Source: Microvirga solisilvae (lineage in GTDB: Bacteria > Pseudomonadota > Alphaproteobacteria > Rhizobiales > Beijerinckiaceae). From it: 64,000 nt of DNA. The position numbers and the translations under genes are program-made. This document shows, piece by piece, positions 38,865 to 48,085 of this stretch (its first letter is position 1; the number at the start of each line of letters is the position of its first letter). The stretch covers positions 434,001-498,000 of the forward strand of contig NZ_JAKUCN010000001.1 of assembly GCF_022808595.1 (NCBI RefSeq). The letters are read 5' to 3'. The notes under the pieces are model-generated. The model was not told the DNA's origin, searched no databases, and saw only the letters and a list, made by a program, of their open reading frames with translations.

Positions 38865-39428
38865 TTAGAGCTCGACGTCGCCGGCTTCTGCGAGAGCAGC
38901 ACCGACCTCGAGGCCAAGGTCGTCGAGGTTGGTCTCTTCGCGGGTGGTGACGGCTTCACCGCGAGCCTGACGCTCGGCTTCTTCAGGGCTGCGGGCGATG
39001 TTCGCCGTCACAGTCACCTCGACCTCCGGGTGGAGGGAGACCGGCACATTGTGCAGGCCGAGGGTCTTGATCGGGGCGTTGAGGACGATCTGGTTGCGGT
39101 CGACCGTGAAGCCGCCTTCCGTCATCACCTCGGCGAGGTCGCGGGTCGAGACCGAACCGTAGAGCACGCCCGTCTCGCCGGACTGGCGGAGCAGGATGAA
39201 GCTCTGGCCGTTCAGCTTCTCGGCAACAGCCTCGGCTTCCTTGCGGCGCTCGAGGTTGCGGGCTTCGAGCTGGGCACGCTGTGCTTCGAAGTGCTTCTTG
39301 TTGGCCTCGTTGGCGCGCAGAGCCTTGCCGCGCGGCAGGAGGAAGTTGCGGGCGTAGCCCGAGCGAACCTTAACGGTTTCGCCCATCTGGCCGAGCTTTG
39401 CGACGCGCTCGAGAAGGATCACTTCCAT
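38865..39428 (-). CDS. rplI: 50S ribosomal protein L9
   Basis: A 187-residue protein. The N-terminal RNA-binding domain ([19 protein letters not shown], then [10 protein letters not shown]) is followed by the long helix and the C-terminal domain. The last 40 residues form an acidic extension ([10 protein letters not shown] onwards) that E. coli L9 (149 residues) lacks but Rhizobiales L9 proteins usually carry. It is encoded with S6, S18 and a DUF2232 protein. Confidence 0.97.
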   Translation of the reverse strand: MEVILLERVAKLGQMGETVKVRSGYARNFLLPRGKALRANEANKKHFEAQRAQLEARNLERRKEAEAVAEKLNGQSFILLRQSGETGVLYGSVSTRDLAEVMTEGGFTVDRNQIVLNAPIKTLGLHNVPVSLHPEVEVTVTANIARSPEEAERQARGEAVTTREETNLDDLGLEVGAALAEAGDVEL

Positions 39429-39453
39429 TGGTTTTCTCCTTTGATGTTCGTGA

Positions 39454-40410
39454 TCAGGTTGAAAGGGTTGAGGGTGGGTTCGGCCGGTCGCCGATGCGGC
39501 GGCGCGAGCCGAAGATCGTGTCGGCGAGGCCGAACAGAGAGAGGGCCGCGATCATGATCCCTTGGGTCAGGAACAGCAGCAGGTAGAGGCCCGCCAGGAT
39601 GAAGCCGCGTCCCGGCTTGCCGCGGGTACGCTCGTGAATGGCGGCGAGACCCTGAAGGGTGAAGGCCAGAAGGAAGGCTCCGAACAAGGCGTAGCCGAGT
39701 GCGCCGACGAAGCCCTCGAATTGCGTGAGGACGAAGGCCATAACCGGCGCGAGCAGAACGCTGCGGGGCATGGCCAGCTCCGGCATCGGCGGCCAGGGAC
39801 GCGGCAGACGGCCCGAGGCAGCAACCACCTTGGCTGCAAGCCAGAGGCAGAGGCTCAGGAAAAAGCTGAAGCCGAACGCGGAGATCGATGGGATGATGGT
39901 CGCCAGGGTCTCGACGAGAGCCGCACGCGCATCCTCCGCACCCTGCTGGGCGGGTTGGAAGAGCATGGTGACGAGGCCTTCCGAAATCTGCCGGACCTTG
40001 CCTTCGTAAGCGCCGAAATCGCCATCCGACGAGATCATGACGGTGATCATCGTGGCAAACGCGGCGATCACGGCCACCCAGGCCAGAATGCGCCCGATCG
40101 GATACCACTCCATCGTGCCTGCGGATGTTGGGCGACCAAGAAGGGCGAGATAGGCGAAGAACCAGCTCGGCAGCCCTGTCTTGAGAGCGAAGCCCAATCC
40201 GTCGAGAGGCGAGAAGAAGGCCCCGATGGCAATGGTGCCGACAGCGGTGGCGACAAGCCCCGAGCGGTGATTCCAGCCGAGCGCGACGATGAGGATGGGA
40301 AGAGGAGCAAGCATCGCAAGCATGGCAGCGCTCATGGTCTCCTTGAGGAAGACCACGGCCAGAAGAGCCGATACGAGGCCCGCGCCAATGCCTGTTGCGA
40401 TAAAGTTCAT
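39454..40410 (-). CDS. DUF2232 family membrane protein
   Basis: A 318-residue protein with about eight hydrophobic helices, a family consistently placed between rpsR and rplI in alphaproteobacteria. Related proteins in Firmicutes are YybS-like, and no activity is established. The ATG at 40410 ([17 protein letters not shown]) is chosen because the first helix begins there. The frame extends to 40461 without likely signal sequence. A terminator after rpsR (40499-40526) separates it partly from the ribosomal genes. Confidence 0.82.
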   Translation of the reverse strand: MNFIATGIGAGLVSALLAVVFLKETMSAAMLAMLAPLPILIVALGWNHRSGLVATAVGTIAIGAFFSPLDGLGFALKTGLPSWFFAYLALLGRPTSAGTMEWYPIGRILAWVAVIAAFATMITVMISSDGDFGAYEGKVRQISEGLVTMLFQPAQQGAEDARAALVETLATIIPSISAFGFSFFLSLCLWLAAKVVAASGRLPRPWPPMPELAMPRSVLLAPVMAFVLTQFEGFVGALGYALFGAFLLAFTLQGLAAIHERTRGKPGRGFILAGLYLLLFLTQGIMIAALSLFGLADTIFGSRRRIGDRPNPPSTLST

Positions 40411-40498
40411 GGTTCTCGCTGTCCCGCTGCTCTTAGGCAGGGTTAGGGGTTTCTGCCCCAACTGACCCGGCGGGTTTTCACCGCTGGGCGAAAAGTGG

Positions 40499-40526
40499 AA
40501 AGGCGGGCCGCGTAAAACGGCCCGCC
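40499..40526 (-). terminator. Terminator or attenuator after rpsR
   Basis: On the minus strand GGCGGGCCG-TTTTACG-CGGCCCGCC is followed by TTTCC. Its strength would lower expression of the DUF2232 gene and rplI relative to rpsF-rpsR. Confidence 0.7.
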
Positions 40527-40534
40527 CGATAGTC

Positions 40535-40795
40535 TTAGCGGATCACGTAGGGCAGCAGGCCCATGAAGCGGGCGCGCTTGATCGCCTGGGCGAGCTCACG
40601 CTGCTTCTTGGCCGACACGGCCGTGATGCGCGAAGGAACGATCTTGCCACGCTCGGAGATGTAGCGGGACAGGAGCTTCGTGTCCTTGTAGTCGATCTTC
40701 GGCGCGTTCGGGCCGGAGAACGGGCAGGTCTTGCGACGACGGAAGAACGGACGGCGACCGCCGCCGGCTGCGCCACCAGTAGCACCAAATGCCAT
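40535..40795 (-). CDS. rpsR: 30S ribosomal protein S18
   Basis: An 86-residue basic protein with the S18 signature [20 protein letters not shown] and [18 protein letters not shown]. The C-terminal half is canonical. The Gly/Ala-rich N-terminus is usual in alphaproteobacteria. It follows rpsF by two bases. S6 and S18 bind 16S rRNA as a heterodimer. Confidence 0.97.
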   Translation of the reverse strand: MAFGATGGAAGGGRRPFFRRRKTCPFSGPNAPKIDYKDTKLLSRYISERGKIVPSRITAVSAKKQRELAQAIKRARFMGLLPYVIR

Positions 40796-40797
40796 GA

Positions 40798-41202
40798 TTA
40801 AGCCTCCTCGCCTTCAGCTTCGACGCCGTCAAAGCCGCCGTCGCGCTCACGGCGCTCGCGGTCCTTGCGCTCATCGCGGTCACGCTTCTGCATCATGACG
40901 GACGGCTCGGTCTCGAGCTCTTCCACCTTGATGGTCATGAAGCGCAGGATGTCTTCGTTGATGCGCATCTGACGCTCCATCTCGGCCACCGCGTTGGCGG
41001 GGGCGTCGACGTTGAACAGCGTGAAATGAGCCTTGCGGTTCTTCTTGATACGGTAGGCGAGGGACTTCACGCCCCACATCTCGGTCTTCTCGACCTTGCC
41101 GCCGTTCTGCTCGATAACGCCCTTGTACTGGTCGACCATTGCTTCGACCTGCTGGGGCGTCACGTCCTGGCGAGCCAGGAAGATATGCTCATAGAGAGGC
41201 AT
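40798..41202 (-). CDS. rpsF: 30S ribosomal protein S6
   Basis: A 134-residue protein starting [18 protein letters not shown], with [18 protein letters not shown] typical of S6. A charged Arg/Asp/Glu-rich C-terminal tail of about 35 residues matches the unstructured tails of S6 proteins, some of which are glutamylated by RimK in enterics. The ATG at 41202 is preceded by AAAGG. First gene of the rpsF-rpsR group, with a long leader (see 41416-41444). Confidence 0.97.
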   Translation of the reverse strand: MPLYEHIFLARQDVTPQQVEAMVDQYKGVIEQNGGKVEKTEMWGVKSLAYRIKKNRKAHFTLFNVDAPANAVAEMERQMRINEDILRFMTIKVEELETEPSVMMQKRDRDERKDRERRERDGGFDGVEAEGEEA

Positions 41203-41415
41203 AGTGGGCCTTTCAAGTTTGAGTGTCTGGCCCAAAGCACCGCTTTTGGAGGTGATCAGGCCGGTTTCGCGCGTCCGATCGGCGCCAAGCCCTTCGAGCC
41301 TGCAAGGCCCGAGCGGTTGTCGAAGGCGGAGACACGGGACGACGGGGCTTAAAACCCCTATGCGGCAAACCGCACCGTCCGTTCAGCCCCCGGCCGGAGC
41401 GAACGCGAAGCGGGG
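41203..41415 (-). promoter_or_regulatory. Long 5' leader of rpsF
   Basis: If the promoter at 41416-41444 is right, the mRNA leader is about 200 bases. It contains the hairpin TGCGG-TTTG-CCGCA and a GGGG/CCCC hairpin next to it. In several bacteria the S6:S18 complex represses its own mRNA by binding the rpsF leader. The leader here would be the place, but I cannot match the published motif with certainty. Confidence 0.35.
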
Positions 41416-41444
41416 GCTATAGGCGATTTGGGAAGGGAAGGCAA
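41416..41444 (-). promoter_or_regulatory. Predicted promoter of the rpsF operon
   Basis: On the minus strand TTGCCT (41444-41439), a 17-base spacer and TATAGC (41421-41416). It is adjacent to the end of the small membrane protein gene at 41457. Confidence 0.5.
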
Positions 41445-41456
41445 GGGAGGGGGCTT

Positions 41457-41702
41457 TCACAGCACCAGATAGGCGGGGCAAAGCAGCGCGAGGGCTAAGG
41501 CAAGCCAAAGCCATTTTCTCTTCAGAGCGAGGATGAGGGCTGGCAGTGCAAAGACAATAAAGACCGTGATCGGAATCGCAGCAATCACGACCGTCCAGCC
41601 CATATCCGTGGAATCGGGTCGGTTAAGGAAGAGAATGGTCAGAAACCAGATCCAGGCCGCTGTCTGAAGGGCGAGTATGATCAAGATGATGTTGCGAAGC
41701 AT
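41457..41702 (-). CDS. Small membrane protein, 81 residues
   Basis: Starts MLRNIILIILALQTAAWIWF and has three hydrophobic helices separated by short polar turns (LNRPDSTDMG; LKRKW). No family is recognised. The open frame extends to 41987, but the extra N-terminal 95 residues are translated from a palindromic intergenic repeat, so the ATG at 41702 is taken. No good ribosome-binding site is seen. It lies upstream of the rpsF promoter on the same strand. Confidence 0.55.
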   Translation of the reverse strand: MLRNIILIILALQTAAWIWFLTILFLNRPDSTDMGWTVVIAAIPITVFIVFALPALILALKRKWLWLALALALLCPAYLVL

Positions 41703-41898
41703 GGGCCTGGAAGCGGAAAGCGATACTAGATAACGCTTGTATGGATTCAGGGCTTCTGCTGCAAATTCTTTATGGTTGACGAGAGGCGTAAACGGTCGTC
41801 GTTGCGAAGAACCCGGCCATGGCGGGAGACAATTGGCGTCCTCCCGGGGCTGCGGAGCAGAACCCGGGATCGCGTGACGCGTATGGCACGGGATCATC

Positions 41899-42021
41899 AC
41901 CTCTCCCTCAGGGAGAGGTCGGACCGTCAGGTCCGGGTGAGGGGTTACAGCCTTCTCCGGATTACGCGCATCCCTCACCCGCCGCACTGACGCGCGTCGA
42001 CCTCTCCCGCCCGGGAGAGGT
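41899..42021. repeat. Multi-hairpin palindromic intergenic repeat
   Basis: ACCTCTCCC-TCA-GGGAGAGGT (41899-41919) and ACCTCTCCC/GGGAGAGGT (42000-42021) are two similar hairpins. Between them lie GGACC-GTCA-GGTCC (41921-41934) and the pair GGGTGAGGG (41935-41943) with CCCTCACCC (41972-41980). This composite form recurs in Rhizobiales intergenic DNA (from general knowledge). Function unknown. Confidence 0.7.
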
Positions 42022-42092
42022 GAGCCAGCGCCTTATCCGGCTCGCGATCCCGGCTCGGCTTTCGCCGCCCGGGAGGACGCCGGGTGGATCAT

Positions 42093-42136
42093 GTTCCGCA
42101 TTTGTTCTTGACTTTGGTCCTAAGCTCGGCCATATT
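42093..42136 (+). promoter_or_regulatory. LexA (SOS) box and promoter, element copy 2
   Basis: GTTC (42093-42096), seven bases, GTTC (42104-42107), then TTGACT (42108-42113), a 17-base spacer and CATATT (42131-42136). The seven-base spacer differs from copy 1 at three positions, while all eight box bases are unchanged. Confidence 0.65.
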
Positions 42137-42432
42137 GAGCTTGTCCCGGCTCACCGAGGGGCGCGCTCGCGAGGCGTCGTGATTGTGGAGCCGGGAGCGG
42201 TCCTGCGGATGCGGCTTCACGCAAGCCCGCCGGCAGGAGGCCGCCCGCAGGTCGCAAGAGCCATCCTTGGGACGGCTGCGGTGTCCGCCTAAAAAAGCCG
42301 TGCGCGAGGAGCCGTCGGGTTCTTCTCTCACTCCACACCGAGCCGGACGCTTCCTCGCGCCCCCTCGATCCCAAAACCTCGGAGCAACACGCTCGCGAGG
42401 ACACTTCTACATGCCTTTGCCCGCTCGCTCTT
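42093..42432 (+). repeat. SOS-promoter repeat element, copy 2 (candidate structured RNA)
   Basis: Homologous to 29544-29845 in the same order, with a longer middle part (about 42205-42280). Stem arms 42302-42316 and 42346-42360 pair at 14 of 15 positions (one C-C mismatch, one G-U). Relative to copy 1, the ninth pair changed from G-C to A-U. GCGAG (42395-42399) and CTCGC (42424-42428) close the 3' end. The predicted transcript would start near 42143 and point toward pdxJ. Confidence 0.7.
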
Positions 42433-42514
42433 CGATAGGCCTTGAGCCTGAAGAGGCTTAACCTGACATCATGAGGGCCTAGGAAATGAGCCGCCCTCTG
42501 CTACAAACGGTTTC

Positions 42515-43273
42515 ATGAAAGCTCTTCCTCTTCGCCTCGGCGTCAATATCGATCACGTTGCAACCGTCCGGAACGCGCGGGGCGGACACAATCCCGATCC
42601 CATTCGTGCGGCCAACATGGCGGTTCTCGCCGGGGCCGACGGCATCACCGCCCATCTGCGCGAGGATCGCCGGCATATTCGCGATGAGGATATGGAGCGG
42701 TTGAAGCGCAACCTGTTCGTGCCGCTCAATTTCGAGATGGCAGCGACCCCCGAGATGGTCGAGATCGCCCGGCGCATCCATCCTCATGCCTGCTGCCTCG
42801 TGCCGGAAAAGCGGGAGGAGCGAACCACGGAGGGCGGGCTCGACATCATCGGCGGCGCTTCCCATCTGCGTCCGGTGATTCAAGAACTCAAAGGCGAGGG
42901 CATCCGCGTGTCTCTCTTCGTAGAGCCCGAAATCGACGTCATGGCAGCGGCAGCCGAACTCGGCGCGCCCGTGGTCGAGCTTCATACCGGCACTTATTGC
43001 GAGGCTTTCGTCGCGGGCGACGAGGCCAAGGTGGCCCATGAGCTGGAGCGCCTGCGCAGGGCCGCCGCCCATGGGGCCGGGCTCGGTCTCGAGATCCATG
43101 CGGGTCACGGACTGGACCTCAACTCGGTCCGCCCGGTCGCCGCGATCTCGCAGATCGTGGAACTGAATATCGGCCATTCGCTGATCGGCGAGGCGATCTT
43201 CATGGGTCTCGACGAGGCCGTGCGCGCCATGCGCGCCGCCATGGACGAGGGCCGGGCACAGGTGGCCGCATGA
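42515..43273 (+). CDS. pdxJ: Pyridoxine 5'-phosphate synthase
   Basis: A 252-residue TIM-barrel enzyme that condenses 3-amino-1-hydroxyacetone phosphate with deoxyxylulose 5-phosphate to form pyridoxine 5'-phosphate. [18 protein letters not shown] at the N-terminus and [14 protein letters not shown] are the conserved active-site stretches. [13 protein letters not shown] near residue 193 binds phosphate. The stop overlaps acpS by ATGA. First gene of pdxJ-acpS-lepB-rnc-era. Confidence 0.97.
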   Translation: MKALPLRLGVNIDHVATVRNARGGHNPDPIRAANMAVLAGADGITAHLREDRRHIRDEDMERLKRNLFVPLNFEMAATPEMVEIARRIHPHACCLVPEKREERTTEGGLDIIGGASHLRPVIQELKGEGIRVSLFVEPEIDVMAAAAELGAPVVELHTGTYCEAFVAGDEAKVAHELERLRRAAAHGAGLGLEIHAGHGLDLNSVRPVAAISQIVELNIGHSLIGEAIFMGLDEAVRAMRAAMDEGRAQVAA

Positions 43274-43701
43274 TTCTCGGAATCGGGTCGGACCTCTGCG
43301 ACATCCGCCGGATCGAGCGTTCCATCGAGCGCTTCGGGGACCGGTTCACCCACCGCATCTTTACGGAGGGCGAACGGGCCCGCAGCGATCGGCGCGCCGC
43401 CCGGGCTCCATCCTACGCCCGGCGCTTCGCCGCCAAGGAAGCCTGCTCCAAGGCTCTCGGCACGGGCTTGAGCCAAGGCGTGTTCTGGAAGGACATGGAG
43501 GTAATCAACCTCCCGAGCGGCAAGCCGACCATGCGCTTGTCAGGCGGCGCGTTGGAGCGTCTCCGGGAGATGACCCCCGAAGGGCATGAGCCTTTCATCC
43601 ATATTTCCCTGACGGATGATCCGCCGCTTGCTCAGGCCTTTGTGATCATCGAAGCGCGCCCCATAAATGAGATGGCTGCGTTGCGGCAGGCCTCGCCATA
43701 G
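43270..43701 (+). CDS. acpS: Holo-[acyl-carrier-protein] synthase
   Basis: A 143-residue 4'-phosphopantetheinyl transferase of the trimeric AcpS type. [15 protein letters not shown] (residues 4-18, with the Mg-binding Asp) and [16 protein letters not shown] (about residues 53-68, with the Glu-Lys pair) are both intact. It activates acyl carrier protein with CoA. The ATG overlaps the pdxJ stop codon. Confidence 0.96.
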   Translation: MILGIGSDLCDIRRIERSIERFGDRFTHRIFTEGERARSDRRAARAPSYARRFAAKEACSKALGTGLSQGVFWKDMEVINLPSGKPTMRLSGGALERLREMTPEGHEPFIHISLTDDPPLAQAFVIIEARPINEMAALRQASP

Positions 43702-43764
43702 GCTAGACCATGGCCCGAGCGGAGAGCAGACGGCGACATCCGGCGTCTGGCGGCTCCACATTAT

Positions 43765-43808
43765 CGAGAGCGGTTTGCACTTGGGCAATGAAGTGCAAAC
43801 CGCTCTCG
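43765..43808. repeat. 18-bp perfect inverted repeat between acpS and lepB
   Basis: CGAGAGCGGTTTGCACTT and its exact reverse complement flank an 8-base loop (GGGCAATG). It is a mobile-repeat-like palindrome inside the operon, ending about 50 bases before lepB. As RNA it would be a very stable hairpin. There is no T-run, so it may affect mRNA processing rather than termination. Confidence 0.8.
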
Positions 43809-43859
43809 ACCAACGCGACGCCAAGTCGCTTCAGTTCCTCAAGGATTAGGTCGATCGAC

Positions 43860-44642
43860 GTGAGCGACAACATCAAGCAAACCATGGGTAGCACCGTGAA
43901 GAAGAAGGAAGAAGAAGGCCTTTGGGAAACCATCAAGGTCATCGTCCAGGCCCTTTTGATCGCGGTGGTTGTCCGCACCGTCCTGTTCCAGCCCTTCAAC
44001 ATTCCTTCGGGCTCTCTCATCCCGACCCTGCTGATCGGCGATTACCTCTTCGTATCGAAATACGCCTACGGCTATTCGAAGCACTCGATCCCCTTCAGTC
44101 CGCCCGTGTTCTCGGGCCGGATCTTCGGCTCCGAGCCGAAGCGCGGCGACGTGGTGGTGTTCAAGCTGCCGAAGGACAACTCGACGGATTACATCAAGCG
44201 CGTTATCGGCCTGCCCGGCGACCGCATTCAGATGATCAACGGCATCCTCAACATCAACGGCAAGCCGGTCCAGCGCGAGCTCGTCGGCCAGTACGATGTC
44301 AAGGACGATTGGGGCAGGGCGACCCTTAAGGTGCCCATGTATAAGGAAACCCTTCCCGAGGGGACGCAGCATTACATCATCGAAAGCAAGGGCGACCGAG
44401 GCTTTGCCGACAACACCGACGTGTTCGTCGTGCAGCCGGGCCATTATTTCATGATGGGCGATAACCGCGACAACTCGCAGGATTCCCGTTTCGAGAACGA
44501 AGTCGGTCAGGTGCCCGCCGAGAATCTCGTCGGCCGCGCTGAGATCATCTTCTTCTCCATCGACGAGGGCGCATCCCTCCTGCGCTTCTGGGAATGGCCG
44601 CAGCGCATCCGCTGGGATCGCATGTTCGAGCGGATCAAGTAA
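43860..44642 (+). CDS. lepB: Signal peptidase I
   Basis: A 260-residue membrane protease. One helix (about residues 23-40) precedes the catalytic Ser in FNIPSGSLIPTLLIGDY, the catalytic Lys in DYIKRVIGLPGDR and box E MMGDNRDNSQDSR. The canonical Met after the Ser is Leu here, a conservative change. The GTG at 43860 (VSDNIKQTMG) is my choice. The ATG at 43884 is an alternative, and the frame open to 43710 runs through a palindrome. It cleaves Sec and Tat signal peptides at the outer face of the inner membrane. Confidence 0.93.
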   Translation: MSDNIKQTMGSTVKKKEEEGLWETIKVIVQALLIAVVVRTVLFQPFNIPSGSLIPTLLIGDYLFVSKYAYGYSKHSIPFSPPVFSGRIFGSEPKRGDVVVFKLPKDNSTDYIKRVIGLPGDRIQMINGILNINGKPVQRELVGQYDVKDDWGRATLKVPMYKETLPEGTQHYIIESKGDRGFADNTDVFVVQPGHYFMMGDNRDNSQDSRFENEVGQVPAENLVGRAEIIFFSIDEGASLLRFWEWPQRIRWDRMFERIK

Positions 44643-44645
44643 GCC

Positions 44646-45356
44646 GTGGCCCGACGCAAGATTAATCATGACGAGTTGTTGAAGAAGCTGGAATACCAGT
44701 TTCAGAAGCCCGAACTTCTCGACGAAGCGCTCACCCATGTGAGCGCTCCCAGGTCGAGCGGAAAAAGCTATCAGCGTCTCGAGTTTCTTGGCGACCGTGT
44801 GCTCGGCCTCGCCATCTCCGAGATCCTCTACGCGACGTTTCCGAAGGCGCCCGAAGGTGAACTCTCCCGTCGCCTCGCGGAGCTGGTGCGCCGCGAGAGC
44901 TGCGCCGAGGTCGCCATTGCCTGGGATGTGGGACCTTTCCTGAGACTCGGCGCTGGCGAGGCGCATTCCGGCGAGCGGCGTAACCAGACCATCCTGGCGG
45001 ATGTGTGCGAGGCGATCATCGGCGCCGTGTTCCTCGACAGTGGCTATGAGGCCGCGAGGGACCTCGTGGAGCGTGCGTTCAAGGCGATGATCGAGGCGCC
45101 GCGCCGCCCCTTGCGCGACCCCAAGAGCGTCTTGCAGGAATGGGCGCAAGGGCGCGGCCTGCCGCCGCCGGTCTATACGATAGCCGAGCAGACCGGGCCC
45201 GACCATGCGCCGAAGTTCCGCGTGATGGTCAAGGTAAAGGGCAAGGAGACCGAGTTCGGCCTCGGCGCATCGAAGCGCGTTGCGGAACAGGCAGCTGCGC
45301 GCAGTCTTCTCATCAGAGAGAGGATCTGGAGGGAGGAAGAGCATGGAACAGTCTGA
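44646..45356 (+). CDS. rnc: Ribonuclease III
   Basis: A 236-residue double-strand-specific endoribonuclease. The signature RLEFLGDRVLGL (about residues 41-52), the second metal-binding stretch DVCEAIIGAVFLD and a C-terminal dsRNA-binding domain (about 160-230) are present. The GTG start lies 3 bases after the lepB stop. The end overlaps era by 14 bases. It processes rRNA precursors and structured RNAs. Confidence 0.96.
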   Translation: MARRKINHDELLKKLEYQFQKPELLDEALTHVSAPRSSGKSYQRLEFLGDRVLGLAISEILYATFPKAPEGELSRRLAELVRRESCAEVAIAWDVGPFLRLGAGEAHSGERRNQTILADVCEAIIGAVFLDSGYEAARDLVERAFKAMIEAPRRPLRDPKSVLQEWAQGRGLPPPVYTIAEQTGPDHAPKFRVMVKVKGKETEFGLGASKRVAEQAAARSLLIRERIWREEEHGTV

Positions 45357-46257
45357 GCCGACCAACACCAAAGCGGGCTTCGTCGCGCTGATCGGCGCGC
45401 CCAACGCGGGCAAATCGACCCTGCTCAACGCGCTGGTGGGCTCGAAGGTCTCCATCGTCTCACGCAAGGTGCAGACGACGCGTGCCCTCGTGCGCGGCAT
45501 CGCCATGGAAGGCGACACGCAGATCATCTTCGTGGACACGCCCGGCATCTTCAAGCCGAAGCGCCGTCTCGACCGCGCCATGGTCACATCGGCCTGGGGC
45601 GGAGCAGGGGATGCGGATGTGATCGCGCTCCTGCTCGACGTGCGCAAGGGCGTTGACGAGGAGGCGGAGGCCATCCTCGACAAGCTGCCCGAACTGAAGC
45701 AGCCGAAGGTGCTGATCCTCAACAAGATCGACCTGATCGAGCGTTCGAAGCTCCTGGAACTCGCCTCAAAGCTCAACGAGAAGGTGTCCTTCGCGTATAC
45801 CTTCATGGTATCGGCGCTCAAAGGCGACGGCACCAAGACCATGCTGAGCCAGCTTGCAGCCATGATGCCGGCAAGTCCCTGGCTCTATCCCGAAGATCAG
45901 GTTTCCGACGCGCCCCTGCGCATGCTCGCTGCCGAGATCACCCGCGAGAAGATCTACGAGCGCCTGCACGAGGAACTGCCGTATCAGTCCACCGTCGAAA
46001 CAGACCAGTGGCAGCAGCGCCCGGACGGTTCCGTGCGCATCGAGCAAACGGTCTTCGTGGAGCGCGACAGTCAGCGCAAGATCGTGCTCGGCAAAGGCGG
46101 ACAGACCATCAAGGCCATCGGCCAAGCGGCGCGCAAGGAAATCTCCGAGATCGCCGAGGCACCCGTGCACCTCTTCATCTTCGTGAAAGTGCGCGAGAAC
46201 TGGAGCGACGATCCCGAACGCTACCGCGAGATGGGACTGGAGTTCCCGAAAGGCTGA
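45343..46257 (+). CDS. era: GTPase Era
   Basis: A 304-residue protein. The G domain has P-loop GAPNAGKST, DTPGIF and NKIDLI. A C-terminal KH domain with the conserved GKGGQTIKAIGQAARKEI binds the 3' end of 16S rRNA during 30S maturation. The ATG at 45343 (MEQSEPTNTKAGFVAL) has GGAGGAAG upstream and overlaps rnc. recO, the usual next gene, lies 3.9 kb away beyond two inverted genes. Confidence 0.96.
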   Translation: MEQSEPTNTKAGFVALIGAPNAGKSTLLNALVGSKVSIVSRKVQTTRALVRGIAMEGDTQIIFVDTPGIFKPKRRLDRAMVTSAWGGAGDADVIALLLDVRKGVDEEAEAILDKLPELKQPKVLILNKIDLIERSKLLELASKLNEKVSFAYTFMVSALKGDGTKTMLSQLAAMMPASPWLYPEDQVSDAPLRMLAAEITREKIYERLHEELPYQSTVETDQWQQRPDGSVRIEQTVFVERDSQRKIVLGKGGQTIKAIGQAARKEISEIAEAPVHLFIFVKVRENWSDDPERYREMGLEFPKG

Positions 46258-46260
46258 TGC

Positions 46261-48009
46261 TTAAGCGCGATAAGCCGTTCGCAGGCCGCCCCAGTGCCGT
46301 CCGAGAATGCGGATCGGCGCATCCACTTCCTGCATCATCACGATCTTTCCGCCGCCCATATCGCGGGCATAGGCCTGCACGATAAAGGGGCGTGTCGAAC
46401 GGGCGGCCGTGATGCCGGCCCGGTCGTCGAAGATCCGCTTGTTGCGCGCGTTCGCCGCATTCCACACCGGATCGTCCGGACGCTGCGGCTGCGAATAGAT
46501 GCGGTTGTGAACGGGAATATAGCCATTGCGGTCGATGGCGAGGCAGAAGGCCATCGTGGAATCCGAGGCCAGCACCTTCTCCAGGATCGGCGGCAGAATC
46601 GTTTCGAAGACGGTCAGATATGCCGTGCCATACTGCGCTGGATTGGTGCCCGACAGCAGGCGGTAATCCGTATCGAAAACGGCATCGCGTGACAGCCGCC
46701 CGTCCTTAATAGCCTGCTCGATGAGTGTCTCGACCTGACGGGCCGTGTCCTGCGCAAGAAGAATACGCGGCCTATAGCTCGTCTCGACCTCGGCGACGAA
46801 GGCATTGATGCGCGAGCGTGCTTCTGTATTGAGATGATCGAAGGAGCAGTGCAGACCCATGGCGCTCGTGGCGACGATGCGGACAGCGATGTTCCCCATC
46901 TCCCGGGTAGCGATCTCCATGCGCTGCCCAGAAGTCACATGCATCGTTTCCGGTGCGGTGAGCAGGGCGCCGCCTGAGCTGATGTCGATCAGGCGTGAGA
47001 CCGCGCTGCCCGTGCCATTGCGGATGGTGGCGGAGCGCTCGACGGGAAAACGGTCCGATTGCCGCCGGTCGCCGAGCTCGCTCTGACGGATGACGGTGAC
47101 GAAACGCTGTCCGAGTGCCTTCGCAAGGCCATCGGCCTTCTTCGTCGCCTGATCGGCTTGGTTTGCACGCTGGCTGGCATCGAGGGAAATCGTGTCCACA
47201 TCGCCCGCACGCTCGCTCACCCTGCCGACGCTACCCGAGGTGACGCTCGCGAGGCGGGAGACCTCTTCGATGGCCGCGTTCTGCTCGCTGACACTCTGGC
47301 GGACAGTGTCGAAGACGGGGCGCACATTCTCGACTACTTCGACGACCGAGGTGACCGCGCTCGTGGAGGCCTGTGCAGTCTCGCGTAGATGGTCGATACG
47401 CTGGCGAATGTTGGCGGCGGCCTTGGCCGTTTCGGTCGAGAGATTTTTCACCTCCGAAGCGACAACCGCGAAGCCCTTACCGGCATCGCCTGCGCGAGCA
47501 GCTTCGATGGTGGCGTTGAGCGCAAGCAGGTTGGTCTGGCGCGCCACGGCGGAAATCGTATCGACGATGCCGACGATCTCGGCGGTAGCGGCGGAAAGCT
47601 GGGTGATGAGGGCGCTGGCCCGTTGTGCGGCTTGCACCGCGCTGTCGATCTGCTCGCTGGCATGATCCATCGCACGGCCGATCTCGGAGGCGGTCGCTGC
47701 GAGTTCTTCCGTCGAGGAGGCAAGTGAAAGCGTCTCGCTCGAGGCCTTGCCGCCGGAGGAGGCGAGTTCGTCCGCATGGATGCGGATTTCAGCAAGATCC
47801 TTCTCGACGGCGGCCACATCGGCAGCGGCTACGGCGATTGCTTGGGTCACTCCGCCGATAGCCTTCAGCACATCGGCTTCGAGCGCGTTCACCACGTCTA
47901 CATCGAGGCTTCTGTCGCGGGCGGATGGTGACGGGGTCGGTTCCGGTATGACCGGGATGGCATCTTCAGATTGGGCGTGAGGCGTTTGGCGTCGCAGCAG
48001 GCCGAGCAT
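46261..48009 (-). CDS. Soluble methyl-accepting chemotaxis protein with PilZ domain
   Basis: A 582-residue protein without membrane helices. The chemoreceptor signalling domain is in the N-terminal half (about residues 60-290), with the hairpin tip [21 protein letters not shown] PilZ domain follows (about 313-410), with both c-di-GMP contacts: RRQSDR (RxxxR) and DISSGG (DxSxxG). The C-terminal 140 residues look like a PAS/Cache-type sensor ([10 protein letters not shown] to [11 protein letters not shown]). Most receptors have the sensor first, so the order is reversed. It could tie c-di-GMP and a cytoplasmic cue to CheA. No che genes are near. Confidence 0.88.
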   Translation of the reverse strand: MLGLLRRQTPHAQSEDAIPVIPEPTPSPSARDRSLDVDVVNALEADVLKAIGGVTQAIAVAAADVAAVEKDLAEIRIHADELASSGGKASSETLSLASSTEELAATASEIGRAMDHASEQIDSAVQAAQRASALITQLSAATAEIVGIVDTISAVARQTNLLALNATIEAARAGDAGKGFAVVASEVKNLSTETAKAAANIRQRIDHLRETAQASTSAVTSVVEVVENVRPVFDTVRQSVSEQNAAIEEVSRLASVTSGSVGRVSERAGDVDTISLDASQRANQADQATKKADGLAKALGQRFVTVIRQSELGDRRQSDRFPVERSATIRNGTGSAVSRLIDISSGGALLTAPETMHVTSGQRMEIATREMGNIAVRIVATSAMGLHCSFDHLNTEARSRINAFVAEVETSYRPRILLAQDTARQVETLIEQAIKDGRLSRDAVFDTDYRLLSGTNPAQYGTAYLTVFETILPPILEKVLASDSTMAFCLAIDRNGYIPVHNRIYSQPQRPDDPVWNAANARNKRIFDDRAGITAARSTRPFIVQAYARDMGGGKIVMMQEVDAPIRILGRHWGGLRTAYRA

Positions 48010-48085
48010 GATCCAGGTCTTGATGGTTGTTGATTCCCAGACGTCATTGTGAGGGCTGAAGCCTGCGCGAAGCTGGTGCCGGAAT

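Larger units (their letters stand above)
41703..42514. other. 812-base gene-free region with two repeat elements
   Basis: Holds a three-hairpin palindromic repeat (41899-42021) and the second SOS-promoter element (42093-42432), then about 80 bases before pdxJ. Open frames inside it (42089-42331 minus, 42120-42404 minus, 42183-42461 plus) are judged spurious. Confidence 0.7.

Noticed and set aside
41703-41987. N-terminal extension of the small membrane protein gene
   Set aside because: The extension is translated palindromic repeat sequence. The hydrophobic protein starts at the ATG at 41702.
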